From Saprospiraceae bacterium (lineage in GTDB: Bacteria > Bacteroidota > Bacteroidia > Bacteroidales > JAIPBB01), in NCBI GenBank assembly GCA_021739805.1, contig JAIPBB010000122.1, positions 1-14,169 of the forward strand: a stretch of 14,169 bases of DNA, given 5' to 3'. A program made the translations under genes and the position numbers. The notes beneath the pieces are model-generated. The model did no database searches. It was not told where the DNA came from and worked only from the letters and a program-made list of their open reading frames with translations. Positions 1 through 6,967 of this stretch are shown one piece after another. The first letter of the stretch is position 1. Each line of letters starts with the position of its first letter.

Positions 1-2
1 GA

Positions 3-782
3 ATCGATATGAAGCGGCGAAAACCAAGCGGGATAAAAGCTGCAATCATTCGTGAAAAAGGTGTTAACGGCGACAGGGAAATGGCTTATGCCATGTATCT
101 TGCAGGTTTTGACGTGAAAGATGTTCACATGACCGACCTGATAAATGGAAGAGAAACACTTGAAGATATTAATTTAATAGTTTTTGTTGGGGGATTCTCA
201 AATTCTGATGTTCTTGGTTCGGCAAAAGGTTGGGCAGGGGCTTTTCTTTATAATGAAAAGGCAAACATTGCCATCAAAAATTTCTATGAACGCAAGGATA
301 CGTTAAGTCTTGGAATTTGTAATGGTTGTCAATTAATGGTTGAGTTGGGATTAGTCAATCAAAATCATGAAGTAAAACCAAAAATGTTTCATAATGCTTC
401 GGGTAAATTTGAATCAGCTTTTATTAATGTTGATATTTTTAAGAACGAATCTGTAATGCTAAAAAGCATGGCAGGAAGCCGTTTAGGAATTTGGGTTGCT
501 CATGGCGAAGGAAAATTTGAACTTCCTTATGATGAATCTGCTTATAATATTCCTGTGAAATACAGCTATGATAAATACCCTGGAAATCCTAATGGTTCGG
601 AGTTTTCAACTGCTGCAATTTGTTCCGATGACGGACGACATTTAGCAATGATGCCACATCTTGAAAGAGCATTTGTTCCATGGCAATGGGCAAATTATCC
701 TGACGACAGAAAGAATGATGAAGTTGCTCCATGGATTGAAGCATTTGTGAATGCGAGGGAATGGATTAAAAATAATGTTTGA
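3..782 (+). CDS. purL: Phosphoribosylformylglycinamidine synthase, C-terminal glutaminase domain (partial, 5' end outside window)
   Basis: The reading frame is open to the left edge, so the ATG at 9 is most likely internal. The product matches the class I glutamine amidotransferase domain that ends the long single-chain PurL, which makes FGAM from FGAR, glutamine and ATP in cytosolic purine synthesis. The nucleophile cysteine lies in GICNGCQLM (Cys codon 318-320). The catalytic His and Glu lie in PHLERAF (His codon 657-659, Glu codon 663-665). The opening AAIIREKGVNGDREMA and the phrase VHMTDL follow the E. coli PurL C-terminus (LREQGVN, VHMSDL) rather than stand-alone PurQ. The synthetase half must lie upstream, outside the window. 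The TGA stop is also the first three bases of the first 7-bp repeat unit of the following array. Identification is firm. Only the full length is unseen. Confidence 0.95.
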   Translation: MDMKRRKPSGIKAAIIREKGVNGDREMAYAMYLAGFDVKDVHMTDLINGRETLEDINLIVFVGGFSNSDVLGSAKGWAGAFLYNEKANIAIKNFYERKDTLSLGICNGCQLMVELGLVNQNHEVKPKMFHNASGKFESAFINVDIFKNESVMLKSMAGSRLGIWVAHGEGKFELPYDESAYNIPVKYSYDKYPGNPNGSEFSTAAICSDDGRHLAMMPHLERAFVPWQWANYPDDRKNDEVAPWIEAFVNAREWIKNNV

Positions 783-886
783 TGTCAGATGTTTGATGTC
801 AAATGTTTGATGTTTCAAGTTTCAGGTTTCAAGTTTTAGGTTTCAAGTAAAAAGGCATCCAGACGGACTCCCTTCGGTCGAAAGTA
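780..886. repeat. Heptameric tandem array, TGATGTY and TCARGTT families, plus 31-bp element
   Basis: From 780 to 856 the sequence divides into eleven consecutive 7-bp units. First come tgatgtc, agatgtt, tgatgtc, aaatgtt, tgatgtt (780-814). Then come tcaagtt, tcaggtt, tcaagtt, ttaggtt, tcaagta (815-849), and then aaaaggc (850-856). The unit sequence changes but the 7-nt step does not. A 31-bp dispersed repeat (854-884) follows and interrupts the array. Nothing here looks coding. Confidence 0.85.
854..884 (+). repeat. 31-bp dispersed repeat, copy A
   Basis: This element starts ggcatccagacggactc and ends ttcggtcgaaag. Two further copies in the same orientation lie at 6787-6817 (2 mismatches) and 8964-8994 (3 mismatches). 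All three sit among aaaaggc-type heptamers. It is richer in G and C than the surrounding DNA. No convincing hairpin was found. Its origin is unknown. It could be a remnant of a small mobile element or part of a larger intergenic repeat. Confidence 0.85.
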
Positions 887-1003
887 TAAAGGCAAAAGAC
901 AAAAGGCAAAAGACAAAAGGCAAAAGACAAAAGGCAAAAGTATAAAGGCAAAAGACAAAGGACAAAAGGCAAAAGACAAAAGGCAAAAGACAAAAGGCAA
1001 AAG
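887..1003. repeat. Heptameric tandem array, AAAAGGC / AAAAGAC family
   Basis: Sixteen consecutive 7-bp units lie at 887-998, mostly aaaaggc alternating with aaaagac. Variants are taaaggc (887, 943), aaaagta (936) and aaaggac (957). A 5-nt partial unit follows at 999-1003. The plus strand is almost entirely purine except one C per unit. Because 7 bp repeated three times makes 21 nt, all three minus-strand frames stay open and yield heptapeptide repeats rich in Phe, Cys and Leu. These are not believed to be genes. Confidence 0.93.
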
Positions 1004-1066
1004 AAGAAACAAGAAACGAGTAACGAGCAACGAGCAACGAGTAACGAGTAACGAGTAACAAGAAAC
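1004..1066. repeat. Heptameric tandem array, GAGTAAC / GAGCAAC family
   Basis: Nine uninterrupted 7-bp units are present: aagaaac twice, gagtaac, gagcaac twice, gagtaac three times, then aagaaac. The array ends 11 nt before the TTG proposed as start of the next gene, so it occupies that gene's leader and promoter position. The same family recurs at 9226-9239 and 9311-9338 next to the minus-strand T9SS gene. Confidence 0.93.
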
Positions 1067-1077
1067 AATCTATAAAA

Positions 1078-2367
1078 TTGGAAATCATACTTACAATATT
1101 TTACACAGCTTTATTCATCTTTCTAATCTATAAGATGGAGTTTTTTGCTGTTGATGGAATCGCAAAGAAATACTTTGTTGGTGTTTTTGCATTGAAAATC
1201 TTCGCCGGTTTAATAATGTTCCTGATGTATTCCTATTATTATGACAAAGCTACAGCAGATATTTTCCGTTTTTTTGATGATGGAAAAGTGATTTATAATG
1301 CAGCCTATGAAAAGCCATGGGATTATATAAGGTTTGTGTTAGACATTGGAACAAATGCTCCTGAACTAAAGTCATACATTATGGAAATGAATAATTGGGG
1401 AGTTTCATTTGAGAATAGTGTTTATGGTGACAGTCATATTTTAATACAGTTTAATGCTCTAATAATGCTCTTTTCGTTCGGGAATTATTTTGTGCACATA
1501 CTGTTCATTTGCTTTGTTTCTTTGCTGGGTTTGACAGCTATTTTTAAATTCTTTTATCCACTTTTTAAAAATAAAAAATGGGAATTATTTATTATTATTT
1601 TTTTAATTCCATCTGTAGTATTTTGGGGTTCGGGTGTTTTGAAAGAAGGATTGTTACTTTTCGGAATTGGTTTTCTAATATATTATTTTAAAGTATTAAT
1701 CAATAAGCAAAGTATTTTCAAAAGCATTATCTGGATTTTGTTTAGTGTTTACCTACTTAGCCTTACTAAGTTCTTTGTTATTGGTTTACTAATTCCTTTA
1801 TTGCTTTCATTTCTATGGACAAATAAGGCAAAGAAATTTGTTGGTTTAAAATATCTTGCTGTTATTCTTGTTTTTTTAATAATAGGATTAAATCTGCATT
1901 TCATTTCTCCAAAATATGATTTCCTTGAACTCATTTCCAAAAAACAAGCTAACTTTATTAGTTTGGCAATTGAAAACCAATCAAGTAGTTTAATTACTAA
2001 AAATGCAATTGAGCCGGATTTATGGTCATTTACAAAAGCTACTCCTGTTTCAATATTTAACAGTTTATTTCGTCCCCATATTTTTGAAGCAAACACAATC
2101 TTGATGAAATTTAGTGCAATTGAAAATATTTTTGTTTTGCTTTCAATTATCCTTGCATTAATATTTATTAAAATAAAAGATATCGATAAAAGCAGCTTTT
2201 ATTTGGCACTCAGTTTTGCTATATGCACTTTCATTATAATTGGATTTACTCCAATCACAGGTGCAATTGTAAGATATAAAATTATTGCCCTCCCCTTTTT
2301 CCTAATTTCTTTATTGATGATTTTTGATAAGCAGAAATTTTTGAAAAGATTTCGGTTTAAGAAATAA
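1078..2367 (+). CDS. Polytopic membrane protein, possibly a polysaccharide polymerase or GT-C-like enzyme
   Basis: This is a 429-residue, strongly hydrophobic protein with roughly nine to eleven likely membrane helices. Clear ones lie at about residues 2-18, 33-55, 128-158, 168-186, 190-206, 215-245, 258-275, 350-366, 374-392 and 402-416. Larger loops lie at about 56-120 (beginning DIFRFFDDGK) and 276-345. The phrases PSVVFWGSGVLKEG (178-191) and GAIVRYKIIALPFF (395-408) resemble short conserved stretches seen in Bacteroidota envelope-polysaccharide membrane proteins. The family assignment is an inference and I cannot name a substrate. The start is uncertain. The frame has no ATG between the TAA at 1042 and codon 20 (ATG at 1135). 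TTG at 1078 is chosen because residues 2-18 would form a first membrane helix. A heptamer array lies directly upstream. Confidence 0.75.
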   Translation: MEIILTIFYTALFIFLIYKMEFFAVDGIAKKYFVGVFALKIFAGLIMFLMYSYYYDKATADIFRFFDDGKVIYNAAYEKPWDYIRFVLDIGTNAPELKSYIMEMNNWGVSFENSVYGDSHILIQFNALIMLFSFGNYFVHILFICFVSLLGLTAIFKFFYPLFKNKKWELFIIIFLIPSVVFWGSGVLKEGLLLFGIGFLIYYFKVLINKQSIFKSIIWILFSVYLLSLTKFFVIGLLIPLLLSFLWTNKAKKFVGLKYLAVILVFLIIGLNLHFISPKYDFLELISKKQANFISLAIENQSSSLITKNAIEPDLWSFTKATPVSIFNSLFRPHIFEANTILMKFSAIENIFVLLSIILALIFIKIKDIDKSSFYLALSFAICTFIIIGFTPITGAIVRYKIIALPFFLISLLMIFDKQKFLKRFRFKK

Positions 2368-2409
2368 TTAAATTTCGAAAAGATAATAAATCCAATTGTA
2401 ATCTTTAAT

Positions 2410-2417
2410 TATCTTTG
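2410..2417 (+). promoter_or_regulatory. Candidate Bacteroidota -7 box (TAnnTTTG)
   Basis: The sequence tatcttttg-type box (tatctttg) matches TAnnTTTG exactly and ends 4 nt before the ATG at 2422. A TTG lies at 2396-2398, but the 11-nt spacer is shorter than usual for this phylum. If functional, transcription would start very near the ATG, giving an almost leaderless mRNA. Confidence 0.5.
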
Positions 2418-2421
2418 CTAT

Positions 2422-3561
2422 ATGAAGTCGCTCAAAATAGCATTAATATTTGCGTTTATCACACTTAATGTCATCGGGCAAGATATAGATTTAAAATCCA
2501 TTAGAAAATCTTTTACTACCAAATACTCCAATTCAAATAATACCAGCATTTCTTATCTGTATTCTTATTATATTTTTGGACAAGATTCAATAACTGATAC
2601 TATATCGGTGATTTTATCCCATAAAAAGAAAATAAAATTCAGAAATCAAGTTCAGTTAAAAATTGATAATTTTAATCTATTATTTGATGGTGACTCTATT
2701 TACAGGAAATATGACAGTGGAGAAACATTAGAGAATTTGAGCTTTACAAAAGGAAATGTCAATTACCTTAAACAATACCTAAATCCAAATCCATTTTACA
2801 ATTCCATTTTATTTTTTTGGTATTTGCCTAAATGTGATATTAAAAGTGTTCAGGAAATTGACAATAAAACAATATTAAATCTAAGATTTACTGAAAAAAA
2901 ATATTTTGGAAAACGTATTGCAAATTATACTCTAAACCTCACTGACACAGTAATAGAAAAGTATTATGTTGATTATATTTCTGATAATATTGATTTCACC
3001 ACTAAATATGAATATTACGATTACATTTACTTTTCAACTGATAGTGCGAATAAAACAAATTTCTTTAAAAACATTGAAACACCGGAAGCCCAAGACCTTG
3101 ATACATTAGATACGAAAAAGCCTAAGCCTGATAAAAGAGGCTCGCTTAAACAAGATAGTTATTTTAAAGATTATAAATGCATGAATTTAAATGGTGATTC
3201 AATAAGCATTAAATCTTTTAAAGCCAAATATTATTTGATTGATTTATGGTATATTGGATGTAAGCCTTGTGCGAATGCCCTTCCATACATTAATGAAATA
3301 CAAAAAGATTTCACCGAATTAAAAGTTATCGGTATTAATGTTTTAAATGAAAATTTACAAGATGTTAAAGTCTATAAACAAAAAAAGAATTTAAGTTATG
3401 ATATCTTACTTATGCCCGGATTTATGAATGAAATATATACAGGATATCCAACTTTTCTTATTCTTGATTCAGAATTAAAAATACTCTATATGCAAAGAGG
3501 GTTTTCGGAAAAGTATATTAAAGAAATGCGGAATTATTTAGAGACATTAGATTTTAATTGA
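2422..3561 (+). CDS. Secreted TlpA/ResA-like thioredoxin-fold protein
   Basis: This is a 379-residue protein. It begins with a signal peptide (MKSLKIALIFAFITLNVIGQ, cleavage near residue 20), so it acts in the periplasm or is anchored on the periplasmic side. Residues 21 to about 245 are beta-rich without a recognised motif, perhaps similar to the LolA-like or DUF domains that often precede Bacteroidota TlpA domains. The C-terminal 130 residues are a thioredoxin fold of the TlpA/AhpC-TSA type. Its redox motif is WYIGCKPC with Cys280 and Cys283, and GYPTF carries the cis-proline at 343. Such domains reduce or exchange disulfides in exported proteins. The substrate is unknown. The gene lies 54 nt after the membrane protein and 92 nt before the TonB receptor gene, all in one direction. 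Confidence 0.85.
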   Translation: MKSLKIALIFAFITLNVIGQDIDLKSIRKSFTTKYSNSNNTSISYLYSYYIFGQDSITDTISVILSHKKKIKFRNQVQLKIDNFNLLFDGDSIYRKYDSGETLENLSFTKGNVNYLKQYLNPNPFYNSILFFWYLPKCDIKSVQEIDNKTILNLRFTEKKYFGKRIANYTLNLTDTVIEKYYVDYISDNIDFTTKYEYYDYIYFSTDSANKTNFFKNIETPEAQDLDTLDTKKPKPDKRGSLKQDSYFKDYKCMNLNGDSISIKSFKAKYYLIDLWYIGCKPCANALPYINEIQKDFTELKVIGINVLNENLQDVKVYKQKKNLSYDILLMPGFMNEIYTGYPTFLILDSELKILYMQRGFSEKYIKEMRNYLETLDFN

Positions 3562-3620
3562 TTCGGAAAGTTCAATCAAAATTTACTTCCATTTTCACTT
3601 CAGAAATTTCCAAAAAGCAT

Positions 3621-3628
3621 TACTTTTG
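3621..3628 (+). promoter_or_regulatory. Candidate Bacteroidota -7 box (TAnnTTTG)
   Basis: tacttttg matches TAnnTTTG exactly and lies 25 nt upstream of the receptor ATG at 3654, a normal leader distance. No good TTTG -33 element was found at 17-23 nt upstream. This suggests the receptor and the dehydrogenase may form their own transcription unit. Confidence 0.5.
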
Positions 3629-3653
3629 CCGGCTTATCAATTAATTCTTTAGA

Positions 3654-5594
3654 ATGATAAGGAAATTCATTTTCATAATTATTTTACTATTTGTCTGGGG
3701 AAATTCATTTAGCCAAATCGATACAATAAACATTGAAGAAGTAGAAATCAGTTCATCCCGGCTAAGCCAATTATATTCAGAATCAGCAAGAATTATTACT
3801 GTAATAACTCCAAAAGACATAAAGAATGCTCCCGTTCAAAGTATTTCTGAACTTTTAGAATATGCTTGTAATGTTGATGTTAGGCAAAGAAATATTCATG
3901 GAGTTCAGGCTGATATTAGTATTCGTGGTGGTTCATTTGAACAAACACTTATTTTGCTAAACGGAATCAAAATCAACGACCCGCAAACAGGTCATCATAA
4001 TCTTAATATTCCTGTTGAGTTGGATGATATTATCAGAATAGAAATACTTGAAGGTCCGGGAGCAAGAGTTTACGGACCAAATGCGTTTAGTGGTGCAATT
4101 AATATTATTACAGGTTCTGAGAAAGACAAAAACTTAAAACTTAAATTTATTGGCGGAGAACACGATTTTTATAATGCCAGTCTTTCTGCATCTTATAAAA
4201 TTGGGAAATCTAATAACTTTTTAACTCTATCAAAAAAAGCAAGCTCTGGTTATATTGAAAATACTGATTTCGATATTCATAATATTTTCTATCAAAACAA
4301 AACTGAACTTAAAGTTGGAGAAATAGACTTTCAGGCTGCTTATAATAACAAAGCATTTGGTGCGAATAGTTTCTACACACCAAAATATCCAAATCAGTTT
4401 GAACAAACTAAAACCACTTTTGCAAATATTTCATTGAAAACCAAAGGAAAATTCAAACTAAATCCTAAGCTATATTGGAGAAGAAATCAGGATAGATTTG
4501 AGCTTTTTAGGGATAATCCGGCAATTTGGTATTTGGGTCATAATTATCATTTAACAGATGTATTAGGAACTGAAATAAGCGGAAAAATCAAGTGGAAAGC
4601 AGGAGAAACAGCAATTGGTACTGAATATAGATCTGAAAATATTTTAAGTAATGTTCTAGGAAATTCAATGAATGACACTTTAAATGTGCCCGGTGAAATC
4701 GATGGGAAATTCACTAAAACCAAAAAACGTGAAAACTACAGCGTATTTGTTGAGCATATTGTAAGATGGAAAAAACTTTCTATATCAGGAGGTCTATTAA
4801 GTTTTTACACTAATGATTTCGATTGGAATTTCTATCCGGGATTTGATTTAAGCTATAATGTTTCAAATAAACTTAAATTCTTTGGTTCTGTAAACAAAAC
4901 ACTTCGACTTCCAAGCTTCACAGAACTGTATTATTCAGGTCCGACAAATAATGGAAATCCACTTTTAAAACCTGAAGAAGCAATATCTTACGAAATTGGA
5001 AGTAAATATTTTTCCAGGTATTTTACTTCACAAATTTCTGTTTTCCGAAGGGAAGGGAAAAATATAATCGACTGGGTAAAACTTCCTATTGATGTTAAAT
5101 GGGAAAGCAAAAATCTAACAGAAGTCAATTCAAGCGGTTTTGAGTTTTCGATGAAGTTTAATTTAAAAAAAGAGTCATTCTTTCATAATCTAACACTGAG
5201 TTACTCTTATCTTGATGTTGAGAAACAAAGCAGAAATTATCTTTCCTATTATGTTTTAGATTATTTAAAACATAAAGCAACAGTTAGCTTTAATCACAAA
5301 ATTTACAAAGATTTTAAAGCAAGTTGGAGAATTAATTACCAGGATAGATCCGGTACATACACAGAATTTTCCAGTGGCATTGAAAAAGTATACAAAGCTG
5401 TACTTTTGGCTGATAGTAAATTGTTTTGGGAGAAAAATTCTTTTTCAATTTTTATTGATGTTACGAATATCTTTAACACAAAATACAACGACATCAGCAA
5501 TATTACAATGCCAGGAAGATGGATAATGGTAGGAGTAATCTTTGATTTTAGTTTGACTAAAAAAAAATTATTTACTTTTGAAAAAAATAAATAA
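3654..5594 (+). CDS. TonB-dependent outer-membrane receptor (BtuB-like architecture)
   Basis: This is a 646-residue protein with a signal peptide (residues 1-20, ending NSFSQ). IEEVEISSSR near 27-36 probably serves as the TonB box. A plug domain spans about 45-155, with SIRGGSFEQTLILLNGI and the phrase ILEGPGARVYGPNAFSGAINIITG-like ending that joins plug to barrel. The rest is a 22-strand-type beta barrel of alternating aromatic strands up to about residue 632, including FGSVNKTLRLPSFTELYYSG. There is no carboxypeptidase-regulatory-like N-terminal domain and no SusD partner, so this is a compact receptor closer to BtuB or siderophore receptors than to SusC. The substrate cannot be read from the sequence, and no cobalamin or siderophore gene is nearby. 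The stop lies 1 nt before the next ATG, suggesting co-transcription. Confidence 0.92.
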   Translation: MIRKFIFIIILLFVWGNSFSQIDTINIEEVEISSSRLSQLYSESARIITVITPKDIKNAPVQSISELLEYACNVDVRQRNIHGVQADISIRGGSFEQTLILLNGIKINDPQTGHHNLNIPVELDDIIRIEILEGPGARVYGPNAFSGAINIITGSEKDKNLKLKFIGGEHDFYNASLSASYKIGKSNNFLTLSKKASSGYIENTDFDIHNIFYQNKTELKVGEIDFQAAYNNKAFGANSFYTPKYPNQFEQTKTTFANISLKTKGKFKLNPKLYWRRNQDRFELFRDNPAIWYLGHNYHLTDVLGTEISGKIKWKAGETAIGTEYRSENILSNVLGNSMNDTLNVPGEIDGKFTKTKKRENYSVFVEHIVRWKKLSISGGLLSFYTNDFDWNFYPGFDLSYNVSNKLKFFGSVNKTLRLPSFTELYYSGPTNNGNPLLKPEEAISYEIGSKYFSRYFTSQISVFRREGKNIIDWVKLPIDVKWESKNLTEVNSSGFEFSMKFNLKKESFFHNLTLSYSYLDVEKQSRNYLSYYVLDYLKHKATVSFNHKIYKDFKASWRINYQDRSGTYTEFSSGIEKVYKAVLLADSKLFWEKNSFSIFIDVTNIFNTKYNDISNITMPGRWIMVGVIFDFSLTKKKLFTFEKNK

Positions 5595-5595
5595 A

Positions 5596-6357
5596 ATGAA
5601 AAAAATCGCATTAATAACAGGAACCACTTCAGGAATAGGAAAAGCTTGTGCATGGAAATTTGCAGAAAACAATTACAATCTGATAATTACAGGCAGAAGA
5701 AAAGAAAGACTTGAAGAATTAAAGAATGAATTAACACAAAAATTTGATATTGAAATTCTTATATTAAACTTTGATGTCAGAGAAAAAGAAGCTGTTGAAA
5801 AAGCTGTAAATTCATTAAATTCCGATTGGAGAAAAATTGATGTTTTAATAAATAATGCAGGTTTGTCAGTTGGACTAAATAATATCCAGGATGGAATCTA
5901 TGAAGACTGGGAACGCATGATTGACACCAATATCAAGGGTTTGCTTTATGTTTCGAGAAATATCATGCCTATAATGATTGAAAATGGGTTCGGTCATATC
6001 ATCAATATTGGCTCCATTGCAGGAAAAGAAACTTATCCAAAAGGGAATGTTTACTGTTCAACAAAATATGCTGTTGATTCAATAACCAAAGCTATGCGTA
6101 TCGATTTAGTCGAACATGGTATTAAGGTTACTCAAATAGCACCCGGAGCAGTTGAAACAGAATTCTCTATTGTAAGGTTTAAAGGTGATAAGGATAAAGC
6201 CGATAAAGTTTATGATGGCTTCGAACCTTTACGTCCGGAAGATGTTGCTGAAGTGATATATTATACTACTACACTCCCAAAACATGTTAACATAAACGAT
6301 CTTCTGCTTATGCCCACAGCACAGGCAAATGCAGTTCAAATTCATAGGAAAGGCTAA
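5596..6357 (+). CDS. ydfG: Short-chain dehydrogenase, NADP-dependent 3-hydroxy acid dehydrogenase (YdfG-like)
   Basis: This 253-residue classical SDR has the cofactor loop TGTTSGIG (8-15), NNAG (86-89) and the tetrad Asn112, Ser140, Tyr153 and Lys157 (Tyr and Lys in YCSTK). The basic pair in TGRRKERLEELK (32-43) favours NADP(H). Similarity to E. coli YdfG runs the full length: DWERMIDTNIKG, HIINIGS, FSIVRFKGD, PEDVAE, TLPKHVNIN and the end IHRKG. YdfG oxidises serine, allo-threonine and other 3-hydroxy acids and reduces malonic semialdehyde in the cytosol. A longer form starting at TTG 5578 overlaps the receptor gene. The ATG at 5596 is preferred because it sits 1 nt after the receptor stop and gives the normal YdfG N-terminus. 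The exact substrate here is inferred. Confidence 0.92.
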   Translation: MKKIALITGTTSGIGKACAWKFAENNYNLIITGRRKERLEELKNELTQKFDIEILILNFDVREKEAVEKAVNSLNSDWRKIDVLINNAGLSVGLNNIQDGIYEDWERMIDTNIKGLLYVSRNIMPIMIENGFGHIINIGSIAGKETYPKGNVYCSTKYAVDSITKAMRIDLVEHGIKVTQIAPGAVETEFSIVRFKGDKDKADKVYDGFEPLRPEDVAEVIYYTTTLPKHVNINDLLLMPTAQANAVQIHRKG

Positions 6358-6518
6358 GGAGAAGGCAAAGACGAAGGCAAAAGGAAAAAGGAAAAAGTGA
6401 GAGCCTGGGAGCATGAGAACGGGTGAAGGGGTGAGTGGGTGAGATGAGTCAGTCCGAGTGGAAACCCCTGGAAAAGGGAGCATATTTTAAATGACAAAAT
6501 AAATAGTAATTTTAAATA

Positions 6519-6582
6519 GCACCGGAGGTGCGTAATATTTGTAGAAATATCAAGCTTGAAGTTGAAAAAGTGCCGTAGGTAC
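6519..6582. repeat. Pair of GGA/GTA-loop mini-hairpin repeats
   Basis: Two short palindromes are spaced 51 nt apart. gcacc-gga-ggtgc (6519-6531) has a perfect 5-bp stem. gtgcc-gta-ggtac (6570-6582) has a 5-bp stem with one G·U. Each is followed by a similar AT-rich tail (gtaatatt, gaaatatt). After the first, atattt and aaatat (6535-6550) form another inverted repeat. Similar GTGCC-GTA-GGTAC motifs are, from memory, recurrent in Bacteroidota intergenic DNA, but this was not checked. Confidence 0.7.
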
Positions 6583-6659
6583 GAAATATTAATACCATGA
6601 TTTACACAATGTGTTAAATTAACAGATTTACAGAATTTTGCAAAAAATGTCATTGGTAG

Positions 6660-6722
6660 TGCCACGCATTGATTAAATCAGAATTTAGAACAAAAATTGC
6701 AGCCTGGTGTATCGAGGAATGA
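6660..6722 (+). repeat. 63-bp dispersed repeat, copy 1
   Basis: This aligns without gaps to 9051-9113 with 8 mismatches by hand count (55 of 63 identical). The best conserved part is the right end, gtgtatcgaggaatga. Copy 2 carries an 8-bp terminal inverted repeat that is degraded here. The two direct copies flank the acyl-CoA synthetase gene. Confidence 0.85.
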
Positions 6723-6736
6723 CCAGGAGGTGGTTT

Positions 6737-6771
6737 TCGGTAATCAGTTTTCGGTAATCGGTAATGAAAAA
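6737..6771. repeat. Heptameric tandem array, TCGGTAA family
   Basis: There are five 7-bp units: tcggtaa, tcagttt, tcggtaa, tcggtaa, tgaaaaa. The step of 7 continues weakly through aggttaa and agtaaaa into the 31-bp element. The same family reappears just after the acyl-CoA synthetase stop codon. Confidence 0.8.
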
Positions 6772-6786
6772 AGGTTAAAGTAAAAA

Positions 6787-6817
6787 GGCATCCATACGGA
6801 CTCCCTTCGATCGAAAG
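6787..6817 (+). repeat. 31-bp dispersed repeat, copy B
   Basis: This is the second copy of the element at 854-884, with two differences (atacgg for agacgg, and ttcgatcg for ttcggtcg). The bases before it (gtaaaaa) are also shared with copy A, so the match extends to 38 bp at 6780-6817. It is followed directly by a gcaaaaa unit. Confidence 0.85.
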
Positions 6818-6823
6818 GCAAAA

Positions 6824-6858
6824 AGCTAGCAGTTAGCTTGTTAGACAATAGTAGTTAG
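6824..6858. repeat. Heptameric tandem array, AGTTAGC family (degenerate)
   Basis: There are five 7-bp units: agctagc, agttagc, ttgttag, acaatag, tagttag. Units share a TAG-containing core. A similar degenerate set lies at 9126-9160. Confidence 0.65.
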
Positions 6859-6880
6859 AAATTTGGATTCTAAAATTATA

Positions 6881-6967
6881 ACAATTTACAATTAAACAAT
6901 TAGATAATCGAACAATCGAACAATTTAACAATTAAACAATTTAGCAATTGAACAATTGAACAATCGA
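6881..6967. repeat. Octameric tandem array, ACAATTGA family
   Basis: A 7-nt partial unit is followed by ten 8-bp units at 6888-6967: acaattaa, acaattag, ataatcga, acaatcga, acaattta, acaattaa, acaattta, gcaattga, acaattga, acaatcga. The 8-bp step is exact although positions 6-8 vary, unlike the 7-bp step of the other arrays. Confidence 0.9.

Noticed and set aside
9..782. Stand-alone PurQ starting at the ATG at 9
   Set aside because: The frame is open to the window edge and the sequence follows the PurL C-terminal domain, not the short PurQ N-terminus.
780..1066. CRISPR array
   Set aside because: Units are 7 bp with no unique spacers and no 25-40 bp repeat, and no cas gene lies in the window.
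829..1088. Three overlapping minus-strand open frames rich in Phe, Cys and Leu
   Set aside because: They translate the 7-bp tandem array. A heptamer without stops stays open in all frames and gives heptapeptide repeats. All three frames are similarly open, which is what repeats do rather than genes.
1749..2096. 115-codon minus-strand frame inside the membrane-protein gene
   Set aside because: It lies antisense to a well-supported coding region, with no recognisable domain and no promoter.
5578..5595. TTG start for the SDR gene
   Set aside because: It would add six lysine-rich residues inside the receptor gene. The ATG at 5596 gives the standard N-terminus and lies 1 nt after the receptor stop.
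5336..5653. 105-codon minus-strand frame across the receptor/SDR junction
   Set aside because: It is antisense to two firm genes and its hydrophobic composition comes from AT-rich antisense of beta-barrel codons.
6461..6480. Possible terminator hairpin (cccct and aggg) after the SDR gene
   Set aside because: The stem is only about 4 bp, and no T-run follows. It is too weak to call.
6229..6665. Minus-strand open frames of 84 and 103 codons after the SDR gene
   Set aside because: They run across purine-rich repeats and the mini-hairpins, overlap the end of a firm gene, and show no family resemblance.
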